Below the pieces are notes generated by a model. It was not told the DNA's origin, did not search any database, and saw only the letters and a program-made list of their open reading frames with translations. Shown here piece by piece: positions 17,797 to 25,289 of a stretch of DNA of 38,763 nucleotides. Source of the stretch: JALYUA01 sp038229875 (lineage in GTDB: Bacteria > Acidobacteriota > Thermoanaerobaculia > UBA5066 > Gp7-AA6); contig JBBROA010000024.1 in the NCBI GenBank assembly GCA_038229875.1, positions 1 through 38,763 on the forward strand, read 5' to 3'. Numbering within the stretch: the stretch's first letter is position 1; each line of letters opens with the position of its first letter. The position numbers and the translations under genes are program-made.

Positions 17797-18725
17797 CGCG
17801 CCCGCTCATCTCCGTCGTCGTCCCCGTTTACTTCAACGCGGGCACGATCGCGCGCCTGGCCGAGCGGCTGCGGTCGGCCGCCTCCGGCGCGGACTGGGGC
17901 CTCGAGGTCCTGTTCGTCGACGACGGATCCGGCGACGACTCGTGGGAGCGGATCCTGGAGGTCTGCCGCGGGTGGCCGGCTGCGAGAGGGATCCGGCTGA
18001 CCCGCAACTTCGGCTCGCAGATGGCGATCGTCGCAGGCCTGCGCGAGGCGCGCGGAGAGGCCGCCGCCGTGCTCTCGGCCGACCTCCAGGAGCCGCCGGA
18101 GCTGCTTCCCGATCTCGTCGCGGCGTGGCGGAGCGGCGCGACCGCGGCCCTCGCCGTGCGCCGCAGCCGCCCCGAGGGGTGGACCTCCCGCACGGCGTCC
18201 GGTCTCTACTACCGCGCGCTGCGCAAGATGGCGTTCTCGCAGATGCCGGCGGAGGGCTTCGACTGTTTCCTGATCGGCCGGCCGGCGATCGACTTCCTGG
18301 CGGAGACGCGCGAGGTCAACACCTCGCTTCCAGGGCTCCTCCTCTGGGCCGGATTTCCGGCCGCGCTCGTCCCGTACGACCGCGTCGCGCGCGACGTGGG
18401 GCGGTCCCGCTGGACCGTCGCCAAGAAGCTCAAATATTTCGCCGACGCGATCGTGTCCTTTTCGTACGCCCCGCTGCGGGTGATGTCCGTCGCCGGCATC
18501 GTGCTGGCGTTTCTCGCCTTCGCTTACGCCGCGTTTCTGATTTCCTTCAAGCTGTTCGATGGGCAGACGATCCAGGGATGGACCACGACCATGGTGGTGC
18601 TGGCCTTTCTGTCCGGGGTGCAGCTCCTGTCGCTCGGGATACTGGGCGAGTACCTGTGGCGGACGCTCGATGCGGCGCGCGGACGCGCGGGGTTCGTGGT
18701 GAGGGAGAAGACGGACGGAAGTTGA
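17793..18725 (+). CDS. GtrB/ArnC-like family 2 glycosyltransferase with two membrane helices
   Basis: The 310-aa protein has a GT-A domain with ISVVVPVYFNAGTIARL, VDDGSGDDSWE, LTRNFGSQMAIVAG and the SADLQEPPELLPDL loop (D-x-Q-x-P-P). Two C-terminal transmembrane helices follow (about residues 230-255 and 265-290). This is the layout of enzymes that attach a sugar to undecaprenyl phosphate, such as GtrB and ArnC. It begins with ATG overlapping the aminotransferase stop, so the modified amino sugar is its likely donor; that link is inference. It ends 36 bp from the convergent rsmB stop. Confidence 0.88.
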   Translation: MTRPLISVVVPVYFNAGTIARLAERLRSAASGADWGLEVLFVDDGSGDDSWERILEVCRGWPAARGIRLTRNFGSQMAIVAGLREARGEAAAVLSADLQEPPELLPDLVAAWRSGATAALAVRRSRPEGWTSRTASGLYYRALRKMAFSQMPAEGFDCFLIGRPAIDFLAETREVNTSLPGLLLWAGFPAALVPYDRVARDVGRSRWTVAKKLKYFADAIVSFSYAPLRVMSVAGIVLAFLAFAYAAFLISFKLFDGQTIQGWTTTMVVLAFLSGVQLLSLGILGEYLWRTLDAARGRAGFVVREKTDGS

Positions 18726-18748
18726 GCGATGCGCCTCAGGTCGGTTGG

Positions 18749-18780
18749 CAGCTCTCAGCTCTCAGCCTCTCAGGCTCTCG
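18749..18780 (+). repeat. CAGCTCT tandem micro-repeat
   Basis: Heptamer-like units (CAGCTCT, CAGCTCT, CAGCCTCT, CAGGCTCT, CGGCTCC) run through the convergent gap between the glycosyltransferase and rsmB. They also encode the last residues of RsmB. Similar CTCAGC-rich sequence occurs at about 36595-36615. Slippage here could change the RsmB C-terminus. Confidence 0.5.
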
Positions 18781-20132
18781 GCTCCGGGCTTCCGCCTCAG
18801 CAGGTGGGCGGTGAATCCGTCGTTGGTCGGGCCGGGGAGGATCTGGAGCCGGTGTCCTTCGACGAACTCGCGGAGACCTTCGGGCGCGTCGATCGAGGCG
18901 GGCTCGAGCCCGGCATCGCGTTCCAGGACCCGCTGAACCACGCGCTCGTTCTCCTCGAATTCCAGGCTGCACGTCGAATACAGGATGAATCCTCCCGGGG
19001 CGGCGAGAGCCGCGGCGGCGGCTAGACCGCGCTCCTGAGCCCGCGAGAGACTTTCGATTGCGTCGCGGCTCACGCGGTAGCGGATCTCGGGATTCTTCCG
19101 GAGCGTCCCGGTCCCGCTGCAGGGTGCGTCGTAAAGGACCCGGTCGAACGCCCAGGCGGAAAGAGGCGAAAGGAGGATGTCGGCGGCGGCGGCGAAGACC
19201 TCCTGGATCCCGAGACGGCGTCGCGCTTCCGAGACACGGAGGAGCCGCGCCGGCGAACGGTCGAGCGCCACGACCCTCCGAGCGCGTCCGAGCGCGACGG
19301 CCGCGAACGATTTTCCGCCCGGAGCGGCGGCGACGTCCACGAGGGTGTCCCCGGGGGGCATCAGCAGCGGGAGCGCCTGCGAGCCGACGTCCTGAATGGC
19401 GAAGTGGCCCGCCGGGAACAGAGGCGACTTCAGCGGGTTGCCGGAAAGGACGACGAGGCCGAGCGGCGAGATCGCGGAGACTTCCGTCTCGATTCCTTCC
19501 GCGGAGAGCGCCGCCGCGAGCGCCGCCCGGTCGGTGCACCGCGGATTGACCAGGAGGTCGAGACCCGAAGGCGCGTTGTCGGCGGCGAGCAGCGCCAGCG
19601 TCCGCTCGATCCCGAACCGCTGAAGCCAGCGCGCGACCAGAAACTCCGGGTGGGAAAAGCGCGCGGCGAGTCCCGCCGCGTCGAGAGTCGCCGGATCCGG
19701 CTCGGCCGGCGGCCCGCGGCGCAGCAATGTTCGCAGCACGGCATTCACCAGCCGCCCCGCGCCGTCGCCTCCGCTTCCCCGGGCATGGCGCACCGCCTCG
19801 TCCACCGCGGCGTACTCGGGCACGCGGTCGAGGTGACGGAGCTGGTAAAGCGCCACCTCGAGGACTTCCCGGAGAGGCGAAGCGAGCTTCGCGAGCGGGA
19901 TCCGCGAAACTCGAGCGAGCTCCGTGTCGAGGGAGGCGCGACGGCGCAGCACGCCGAGCACCAGGTGACGGAAAAGATCGTGATCGGCGGGAGAGAGCGT
20001 GCCGCCGCGCTCGGCCAGAAGCGGCGTCGCCCGGCCTCCGCGCTCGAGGACCTCGCGCAGGACCTCGACCGCGCGGCGCCGCGCCGGGGAGATCGCCCGC
20101 ACGCCGGGTGGCAGCACGGGTCTCCCCTTCAA
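18762..20132 (-). CDS. rsmB: 16S rRNA (cytosine-967-C5)-methyltransferase RsmB
   Basis: The 456-aa protein combines an N-terminal NusB-like RNA-binding domain (about residues 15-140) with a SAM-dependent m5C methyltransferase domain. Markers are the SAM loop VDVAAAPGGKSFAA (about 265-278), DAPCSGTGT with the PC pair (Cys338), and STCSLEFEENE with the catalytic nucleophile Cys388. It methylates C967 of 16S rRNA (E. coli numbering). The ATG at 20132 overlaps the fmt stop (ATGA), and the fmt-rsmB pair is common in bacteria. The last residues fall in a CAGCTCT micro-repeat, so the extreme C-terminus may vary. Confidence 0.95.
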   Translation of the reverse strand: MKGRPVLPPGVRAISPARRRAVEVLREVLERGGRATPLLAERGGTLSPADHDLFRHLVLGVLRRRASLDTELARVSRIPLAKLASPLREVLEVALYQLRHLDRVPEYAAVDEAVRHARGSGGDGAGRLVNAVLRTLLRRGPPAEPDPATLDAAGLAARFSHPEFLVARWLQRFGIERTLALLAADNAPSGLDLLVNPRCTDRAALAAALSAEGIETEVSAISPLGLVVLSGNPLKSPLFPAGHFAIQDVGSQALPLLMPPGDTLVDVAAAPGGKSFAAVALGRARRVVALDRSPARLLRVSEARRRLGIQEVFAAAADILLSPLSAWAFDRVLYDAPCSGTGTLRKNPEIRYRVSRDAIESLSRAQERGLAAAAALAAPGGFILYSTCSLEFEENERVVQRVLERDAGLEPASIDAPEGLREFVEGHRLQILPGPTNDGFTAHLLRRKPGAESLRG

Positions 20133-21058
20133 GCGGCCACGTTTTCGAAGCGGCCGGCCGCGGCGTTCGCCAGGAACTCCCCCGCGGTCACCGGCTTCTT
20201 CCCCTCGCGCTGCAGCCGCAGCACGAGGAGGGACGTGCCCTCACCCGCGGCAACGAGAAGCCCCGCGTCGTGCGCGCGGAACGTCCCCGGCGGCCCGCCC
20301 GACTCCGGCCCGACGTCCGCCTCCAGGATCTTGATGCGCTCGCGGGCAAGGAAGGTGAAGAGCCCCGGCCACGGTATGAACGCGCGAAGCCGGCGCTCGA
20401 GCTCGGGCGCCGGGCGGGACCAGTCCGCCTGGCCATCCTCGCGGCGGATCGTCCGGCAATAGGACGGCGTTCCCTCCTGCGGCCGAGGGGAAAGCGTCCC
20501 GCTCTCGAGTCCCGCGAGCGTCTCGACGAGAAGGTCCGCCCCGGCGGGGGACAGCCGCGCGGAGAGCGACCCCGCGTTGTCCCGGGGCCCGATCGGAAGG
20601 CGCCGCTCGAGGTAGACGGGACCGGCGTCGAGCTCCCTCACGAGCCGCATCGTGGACACGCCGGTCTCCGGATCGCCCGCGAGGATCGCCGCCTGGATGG
20701 GGGACGCGCCCCGGTGGCGCGGCAGAAGAGACGCGTGGACGTTGACGCACCCGAGCCGCGGCGCGGCGAGGATCTCATCGGAAAGGATCTTGCCGTAGGC
20801 GACGACGACGCCGACGTCGGGCGCTGCGGCGCGTAGCCGGTCGAGAAATGCGCCGTTGCCGCGGAGCCTCTCGGGACGCTCGATGGCGATGTGACGCTCC
20901 CCGGCCGCGAGGGCCACGGGCGAAGAGACCGGCTTCCCGTGGCGGCCGACCGGCCTGTCCGGAGCGGTGACGACGAGCGGAACCACCGCGGTGTCCGCGA
21001 GCCTCTCGAAGGCCGCGACCGCGAATGCCGGCGTCCCGAAAAAGACGCAGCGGAGCAG
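20129..21058 (-). CDS. fmt: Methionyl-tRNA formyltransferase
   Basis: Fmt formylates initiator Met-tRNA using 10-formyl-tetrahydrofolate. The protein of about 309 aa has the N-terminal CVFFGTPAFA, the catalytic VNVHASLLPRHRGASPIQ and GDPETGVSTM..ELDAGP segments, and a C-terminal OB-fold-like domain. The start is unusual. The family N-terminus maps to about 21055, where there is no ATG, GTG or TTG; the next in-frame ATG is at 21292, inside the neighbouring gene. I propose the CTG at 21058, which has GGAG 6 nt upstream. The CTG at 21064, overlapping the previous stop as CTGA, is the alternative. It sits in the ftsK operon between a small membrane protein and rsmB. Confidence 0.93.
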   Translation of the reverse strand: MLRCVFFGTPAFAVAAFERLADTAVVPLVVTAPDRPVGRHGKPVSSPVALAAGERHIAIERPERLRGNGAFLDRLRAAAPDVGVVVAYGKILSDEILAAPRLGCVNVHASLLPRHRGASPIQAAILAGDPETGVSTMRLVRELDAGPVYLERRLPIGPRDNAGSLSARLSPAGADLLVETLAGLESGTLSPRPQEGTPSYCRTIRREDGQADWSRPAPELERRLRAFIPWPGLFTFLARERIKILEADVGPESGGPPGTFRAHDAGLLVAAGEGTSLLVLRLQREGKKPVTAGEFLANAAAGRFENVAA

Positions 21059-21060
21059 CG

Positions 21061-21498
21061 TCAGCTCCGCAGCGTGCGGTCGCCGAGCACAGGCGACTCG
21101 TCCGCCGCGGGCCCGTGCAGCGCCGTGTCCGCCACGGCGGCCGGGTCGCCCGCGAGAGGCGCCGCGCCGGTCAGGACGGGACCGGAGTGCCGGAGCTTCC
21201 AGAGCGAACGGCCGGCCCAGAGACCCGAGGCCGCGAAGAAGAGAAGAGCGAGTCCGTCCACGAATCCGAAAAGAACCCAGGCCCGAGGCCACCGCTTTTC
21301 AAACCCGTAGAACAGCACCGGCAGGAACAGCAGGAACGCGTAGATCGCGACCACGATCGTGCGCCGGAGCTCGTGCTGGCGGTCGACAGGCGGCTCCAGG
21401 AACCCGAGTCCCTTCGCCACGCGGTAAACGAGGTAGGCGAACGCCGGGGCCGCCGCGAGCGCGACCGCCATCCAGAGGAAAGGCCGGGTCAGTCTCAC
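21061..21498 (-). CDS. Small membrane protein, unknown function
   Basis: The 145-aa protein has three predicted transmembrane helices: about residues 8-28, 46-66 and 75-95. The loop after the first helix is polar (LEPPVDRQHELRRT), and the cytoplasmic or periplasmic tail is Pro/Ala-rich. I do not recognise the family. The GTG start overlaps the ftsK stop by 4 bp (GTGA) and the gene ends next to the fmt start, so it is translated within the ftsK-fmt-rsmB operon. The position suggests a conserved lineage-specific gene. No enzymatic motif is visible. Confidence 0.8.
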   Translation of the reverse strand: MRLTRPFLWMAVALAAAPAFAYLVYRVAKGLGFLEPPVDRQHELRRTIVVAIYAFLLFLPVLFYGFEKRWPRAWVLFGFVDGLALLFFAASGLWAGRSLWKLRHSGPVLTGAAPLAGDPAAVADTALHGPAADESPVLGDRTLRS

Positions 21499-23846
21499 CG
21501 CGGCTGCCGGTCGACGGCTTCGAAGTAGTCCTGCGACACGAGGACCTCGCGAGGCTTGGAGCCCTTCTGCGGACCGAGCAACCCGTCACGAGCCATCATG
21601 TCGATCAGCTTTCCGGCGCGGGAAAACCCGATCCCCATTCGGCGCTGCAGCGACGAGATCGATGCGGACCTCTCGTTGACCACCAGTCGCGCGGCCTGAT
21701 CGTAGAGCGGATCGTTGTCGTCGTTGCCGTCCCCCTCGCCGCGCCTCGCCATTTCGTCGCGGTCCTTCGTGACCTCGTCGTTGAAGTGCGGCTTGCTCTG
21801 CTTCTTCAAAAATTTCACCAGCGCCGCGGTCTCCTGCACCGAGACGTAGGCGCCGTGCACGCGACGCAGCCGCGACGTGCCGGGCGGAAGGAAGAGCATG
21901 TCCCCACGCCCCAGGAGCCGCTCCGCGCCGTTGCCGTCCAGGATGACGCGCGAATCGATCTTCGAAGACACCTTGAACGCGATGCGCGACGGCAGGTTCG
22001 CCTTGATGACCCCGGTCAGAACGTCCACGGACGGACGCTGCGTCGCAACCACGAGGTGAATCCCGACCGCGCGCGCCTTCTGCGCGAGCCGCACGATCGA
22101 CTCCTCGACGTCCTTCGGAGCGGTCATCATGAGATCGGCGAGCTCGTCGATCACGATGACGATCAGCGGCATCGGCTCGAGCTTCAAATCCTCGTCCGGA
22201 TGGTCGGCCTTCACGCGCGCGATCACCTCGGGGTCCTTGATCGCGGCGTTGTACTGTTCCGCGTTGCGGACCTGCCCCACGTCGGAAAGGATCTGGAAGC
22301 GCTCTTCCATCTCTCCGACCGCCCACTTGAGCGCGTTGGACGCCTTCTTCGGGTCGGTGATGATCGGCGTCAGCAGGTGCGGCAGGTTCTCGTACATCTC
22401 GAGCTCGACCATCTTCGGGTCGATCAGGATCATCTTCACCTGGTCCGGCCGCGCCTTGAAAAGGAGCGAGGTGAGCAGCGAGTTGATCCCGACGCTCTTG
22501 CCCGAACCGGTCGTCCCGGCGATCAACAGATGCGGCATCGCGCGCAGATCGTCGACGACAGGCTCGCCGTGGATGTCCTTTCCGAGCGCCAGGGTGAGGA
22601 GCGAGGGCGACCGCACGAACTTCTCGGACTCGACGACATCGCGGAGGGCGATGACCTCTCCCCCGCCCGGGTTCGGCACTTCGATGCCGACGCTCGCGCG
22701 GCCGGGAAGCCTCTCGATGCGGATCGACTCAGCGGAGAGCGCCAGCGCGAGATCTTCGGAAAGGCCCATGACCTGGTTGACCTTGATGCCCGCCGCTGGC
22801 CGGAATTCGTACGTCGTCACGACCGGTCCCGGGTGGTACTCGGCGATGTCCCCCTCGACGCCGAACTCCGCGCACTTGGCGGCGATCAGCTTCCCGCTTT
22901 CCGCCAGAAGCTTGCGGTCGACGGTGCCGACGTTCTCGCGCCTTTCGAGCAGCGACGAGGGCGGGTACGTGTAGCCGTCGACGACGAGCGGCAGGTTCTG
23001 CTGGGTGTCGGGCTTCTTCCGCGCGGGCCCCGCGGACGGCCCCGGGGCAGGAGCCGCCTTCCGCGGCGCGACCGTCGTTTTCGTCAGGGAGAATCTGCCC
23101 GGCCCCGGCAGCTCGACTAAGACCGGCGGCAGGTCATCGCGGGCGAACGGCACTTCGTCGAGCGACACCGGGGATTGCCGCGCCTTCTCGAGGTGCTTGG
23201 CGACGACCGTGCGGCGCAGCCGCTCCTTGGTCCGGCTGTCCCGGCGGCGCACCCAGCGAACGGTGGCGCGGCTCCAGAGCCCGGCGAAACGGATGCGCAG
23301 GCCGAGGAACACTTCGGCGAGAGAGACCTGCGTCGCGAGCGGGATCGCGAGCAGCACCAGAGCCGAACAGAGGAGCGCCGCTCCGGTCGTCCCGAGGCGC
23401 CCCCGCGCCGCTTCCGAGGCCGCCCGCCCGATGACGCCGCCCGCGTCCATCTCCTCGCCCGAAAAAACGCGGCGTCCGACGGAGAGCGAGAGAAGCGCCG
23501 GGACCGAGAGGGCGAGCAGCGCGAAACCGGCCGCCTTCGTCGCCGGATTGTCGAAAGGCCGCTGCCAGAACCGGCGCCAGCCCCAGTAAAGCAGGAGGGC
23601 CGGAACCGCCCAGGCCGCGAATCCGCCGGCGGCGTACAGCGCGGCCGAGAGCGATGCGCCGAAGGTCCCGATCCAGTTCGCGGGGCCGGCGGCGGCGACG
23701 GGATTACCGACGGAATGCGAGAAGAGGCTCGGATCCGCTCCGTCGTGGGAAAGGAGTGACAGGGCCACCAGGGCCCCGGTCAGGAGGAGAAGAACTCCGA
23801 TCGCTTCGCTGGCCAGACGGCCGCGCCAGAAGGCTCCTTGGCTCAA
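21495..23846 (-). CDS. ftsK: FtsK/SpoIIIE DNA translocase
   Basis: The 783-aa protein moves chromosome ends through the closing septum. It has four or five N-terminal membrane helices (about residues 13-180), a Pro/Lys linker (about 205-285), and a RecA-like motor with Walker A LIAGTTGSGKSVGINSL (444-451 core) and Walker B LIVIVIDELADLMM. A C-terminal winged-helix gamma domain (about 710-783, VNERSASISSLQRRMGIG) reads KOPS-type sequences. The start is TTG at 23846: an in-frame stop lies three codons upstream and no other start precedes the first helix. A CATAAT box ends 8 nt before the TTG and no Shine-Dalgarno is present, so the mRNA may be leaderless. The gene heads the operon with a small membrane protein, fmt and rsmB. 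Confidence 0.96.
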   Translation of the reverse strand: MSQGAFWRGRLASEAIGVLLLLTGALVALSLLSHDGADPSLFSHSVGNPVAAAGPANWIGTFGASLSAALYAAGGFAAWAVPALLLYWGWRRFWQRPFDNPATKAAGFALLALSVPALLSLSVGRRVFSGEEMDAGGVIGRAASEAARGRLGTTGAALLCSALVLLAIPLATQVSLAEVFLGLRIRFAGLWSRATVRWVRRRDSRTKERLRRTVVAKHLEKARQSPVSLDEVPFARDDLPPVLVELPGPGRFSLTKTTVAPRKAAPAPGPSAGPARKKPDTQQNLPLVVDGYTYPPSSLLERRENVGTVDRKLLAESGKLIAAKCAEFGVEGDIAEYHPGPVVTTYEFRPAAGIKVNQVMGLSEDLALALSAESIRIERLPGRASVGIEVPNPGGGEVIALRDVVESEKFVRSPSLLTLALGKDIHGEPVVDDLRAMPHLLIAGTTGSGKSVGINSLLTSLLFKARPDQVKMILIDPKMVELEMYENLPHLLTPIITDPKKASNALKWAVGEMEERFQILSDVGQVRNAEQYNAAIKDPEVIARVKADHPDEDLKLEPMPLIVIVIDELADLMMTAPKDVEESIVRLAQKARAVGIHLVVATQRPSVDVLTGVIKANLPSRIAFKVSSKIDSRVILDGNGAERLLGRGDMLFLPPGTSRLRRVHGAYVSVQETAALVKFLKKQSKPHFNDEVTKDRDEMARRGEGDGNDDNDPLYDQAARLVVNERSASISSLQRRMGIGFSRAGKLIDMMARDGLLGPQKGSKPREVLVSQDYFEAVDRQPR

Positions 23847-23854
23847 TCTGAATC

Positions 23855-23860
23855 ATTATG
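23855..23860 (-). promoter_or_regulatory. Candidate -10 box of ftsK, leaderless arrangement
   Basis: The minus strand reads CATAAT (5 of 6 to TATAAT), with 8 nt between it and the TTG start. Transcription would begin at or next to the start codon. There is no -35 consensus. Confidence 0.45.
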
Positions 23861-23969
23861 CGGCGGAAACCGCGGAAAGGCGAACCGCTGCGCGCGTCGA
23901 GGGGCGCGGCGGAGAAGCTCTTCGACCGGCGAGAGAGCTGCCGCGACTCTCCTCTTGAAAGGGCGTTGG

Positions 23970-25028
23970 CTACTTCACATCGTCCCACGCGGCCCCCGCA
24001 TTGGCCGCAAAGCGCTCCTTGTAGCCGCTCCACTTTTCGTAGGCGGGAAGCGAGACCTCGCGAAGGAAGACCTCCTTCGACTTTCCCGCTGCCTTCGCCT
24101 TGCGGGCGGCGTCGAGAACGTCGGATATGTACGTCCGAAACATCTTCAGGCCCGCGAGATCCGTGACCTCTCCGTGCCCGGGAATGATGCGGGCGTCCGC
24201 AGGCACCTTCGAGATCACCCTGTCGAGAGCCGCGAGGTAGCCGGTCGCCGAACCGCCGCTCGAAACGTCGATGAACGGGATCACCTGGTTGAAGAAGTCG
24301 TCGCCCATGTGGAGGACCTTCGCCTTCTCGAACCACACGACGCTGTCTCCGTCGGTGTGGGCCGGGGGGAGATGCCAGACGTTGATCGTCTCCTCTCCGA
24401 TGTGGACGCGGAGCGCCGAGTCGAAGGTCATGACGGGCGCGGGGATCTCCTCGACCCTGGCCGTTTTCGCCCAGGCAATCTGATCCGAGAAGTACTTCAC
24501 CATATCCGCGTTGCCGCTCTTTTTCGCCTCTTCCAGGTGGGCGGGATACTCCTTCTGGATCGCGACGGGGCTCGCGAGCATCCGAGTGCGCACGTTGTCG
24601 TGCGCGACGATCATCGCGAACTGCCGGAAGACCTCGTTTCCGCCGACGTGGTCCCCGTGATGATGCGTGTTGACGAGAAATCGGATCGGCTTGTCCGAGA
24701 TCTTCCGGATCTGCCGGACGATTCCCGGAGCGATGTCCTTGAACTGGGAGTCCACGACCAGGATCGCGTCGGGCCCGACGAAGAAGCCGACGTTCCCTCC
24801 GCGGCCGTAGAGCGCGTAGACGTTTCCGGAAAGGGGCTGGAGCCGGAACACGTCGTCGGGACTCTGATCGTGATGCTGGGCCGCTGCAGGCGCCGCGCTC
24901 GCGGCGGGAGCCGGCGTCGCGCTCGTGGTCGGCGCTGCCGTCGGGCGAGCCGTCCGCGCCAGGAGGACGGGGACTCCAGAGAGGAAGGCCGCGCTGACGG
25001 CGGCCGCGATCGCGGCGGTGCGTTTCAT
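23970..25028 (-). CDS. Exported metallo-beta-lactamase-fold hydrolase
   Basis: The 352-aa protein has a signal peptide (MKRT, then a hydrophobic stretch to about residue 24), an Ala/Pro/Thr-rich linker to about residue 55, and an MBL domain. The zinc ligands are visible: HHHGDH in LVNTHHHGDHVGG, the second-site region PPAHTDGDSVVWF, the bridging Asp of LHMGDDFF, and the C-terminal IIPGHGEVTD. MBL-fold proteins of this type include several hydrolases, so the substrate cannot be assigned. It is probably periplasmic. The ATG has AAGGAG upstream at good spacing. It lies 123 bp upstream of ftsK on the same strand but appears to be a separate unit. Confidence 0.85.
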   Translation of the reverse strand: MKRTAAIAAAVSAAFLSGVPVLLARTARPTAAPTTSATPAPAASAAPAAAQHHDQSPDDVFRLQPLSGNVYALYGRGGNVGFFVGPDAILVVDSQFKDIAPGIVRQIRKISDKPIRFLVNTHHHGDHVGGNEVFRQFAMIVAHDNVRTRMLASPVAIQKEYPAHLEEAKKSGNADMVKYFSDQIAWAKTARVEEIPAPVMTFDSALRVHIGEETINVWHLPPAHTDGDSVVWFEKAKVLHMGDDFFNQVIPFIDVSSGGSATGYLAALDRVISKVPADARIIPGHGEVTDLAGLKMFRTYISDVLDAARKAKAAGKSKEVFLREVSLPAYEKWSGYKERFAANAGAAWDDVK

Positions 25029-25100
25029 GGAGCTCCTTGTTGAACGGATGGAACTCTAACGCTAACCGCCACCCCCGGGCTCAGTCACCACGTCGACACC

Positions 25101-25158
25101 CGCGCAGCTCTGCTCCCTCTCCCCGCGCGCCGGGGGAGAGGGCTGGGGTGAGGGGCGA
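25101..25158 (+). repeat. Dispersed intergenic repeat R1, copy 2
   Basis: This is the best-formed of three copies: CCCTCTCCCC and GGGGGAGAGGG arms around GCGCGC-type loop bases, followed by TGGGGTGAGGGG. It lies between the divergent MBL hydrolase and trpS genes, in the same orientation as the copies at 6074 and 29639. It lacks a T-tract on either strand, so it is not an obvious terminator. Confidence 0.8.
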
Positions 25159-25274
25159 ATCATCGAGCCTGACAGGACTCGAACCAGCGGGCGGCCAGCT
25201 GTCCGCCTCTTCTCGATCCTTCGACCTCCACCCGTTCGCCCCTCACCCGGCGCCCTTCGCCTCCCGCGCCCCCA

Positions 25275-25280
25275 TACAAT
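25275..25280 (+). promoter_or_regulatory. Candidate -10 box of trpS, leaderless arrangement
   Basis: TACAAT (5 of 6 to TATAAT) is followed by 9 nt and then the trpS ATG. No Shine-Dalgarno lies in the gap and no -35 is recognisable. The predicted transcript would start within about 3 nt of the ATG. Confidence 0.5.
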
Positions 25281-25289
25281 GCGCCCCGC

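Noticed and set aside
25175..25185. GGACTCGAACC, which reads as GGTTCGAGTCC on the minus strand, like a tRNA T-arm
   Set aside because: The flanking bases do not pair into a proper 5-bp T-stem (one mismatch and one wobble), and no acceptor stem, anticodon arm or D-arm can be drawn around it. It could at most be a tRNA 3' remnant.
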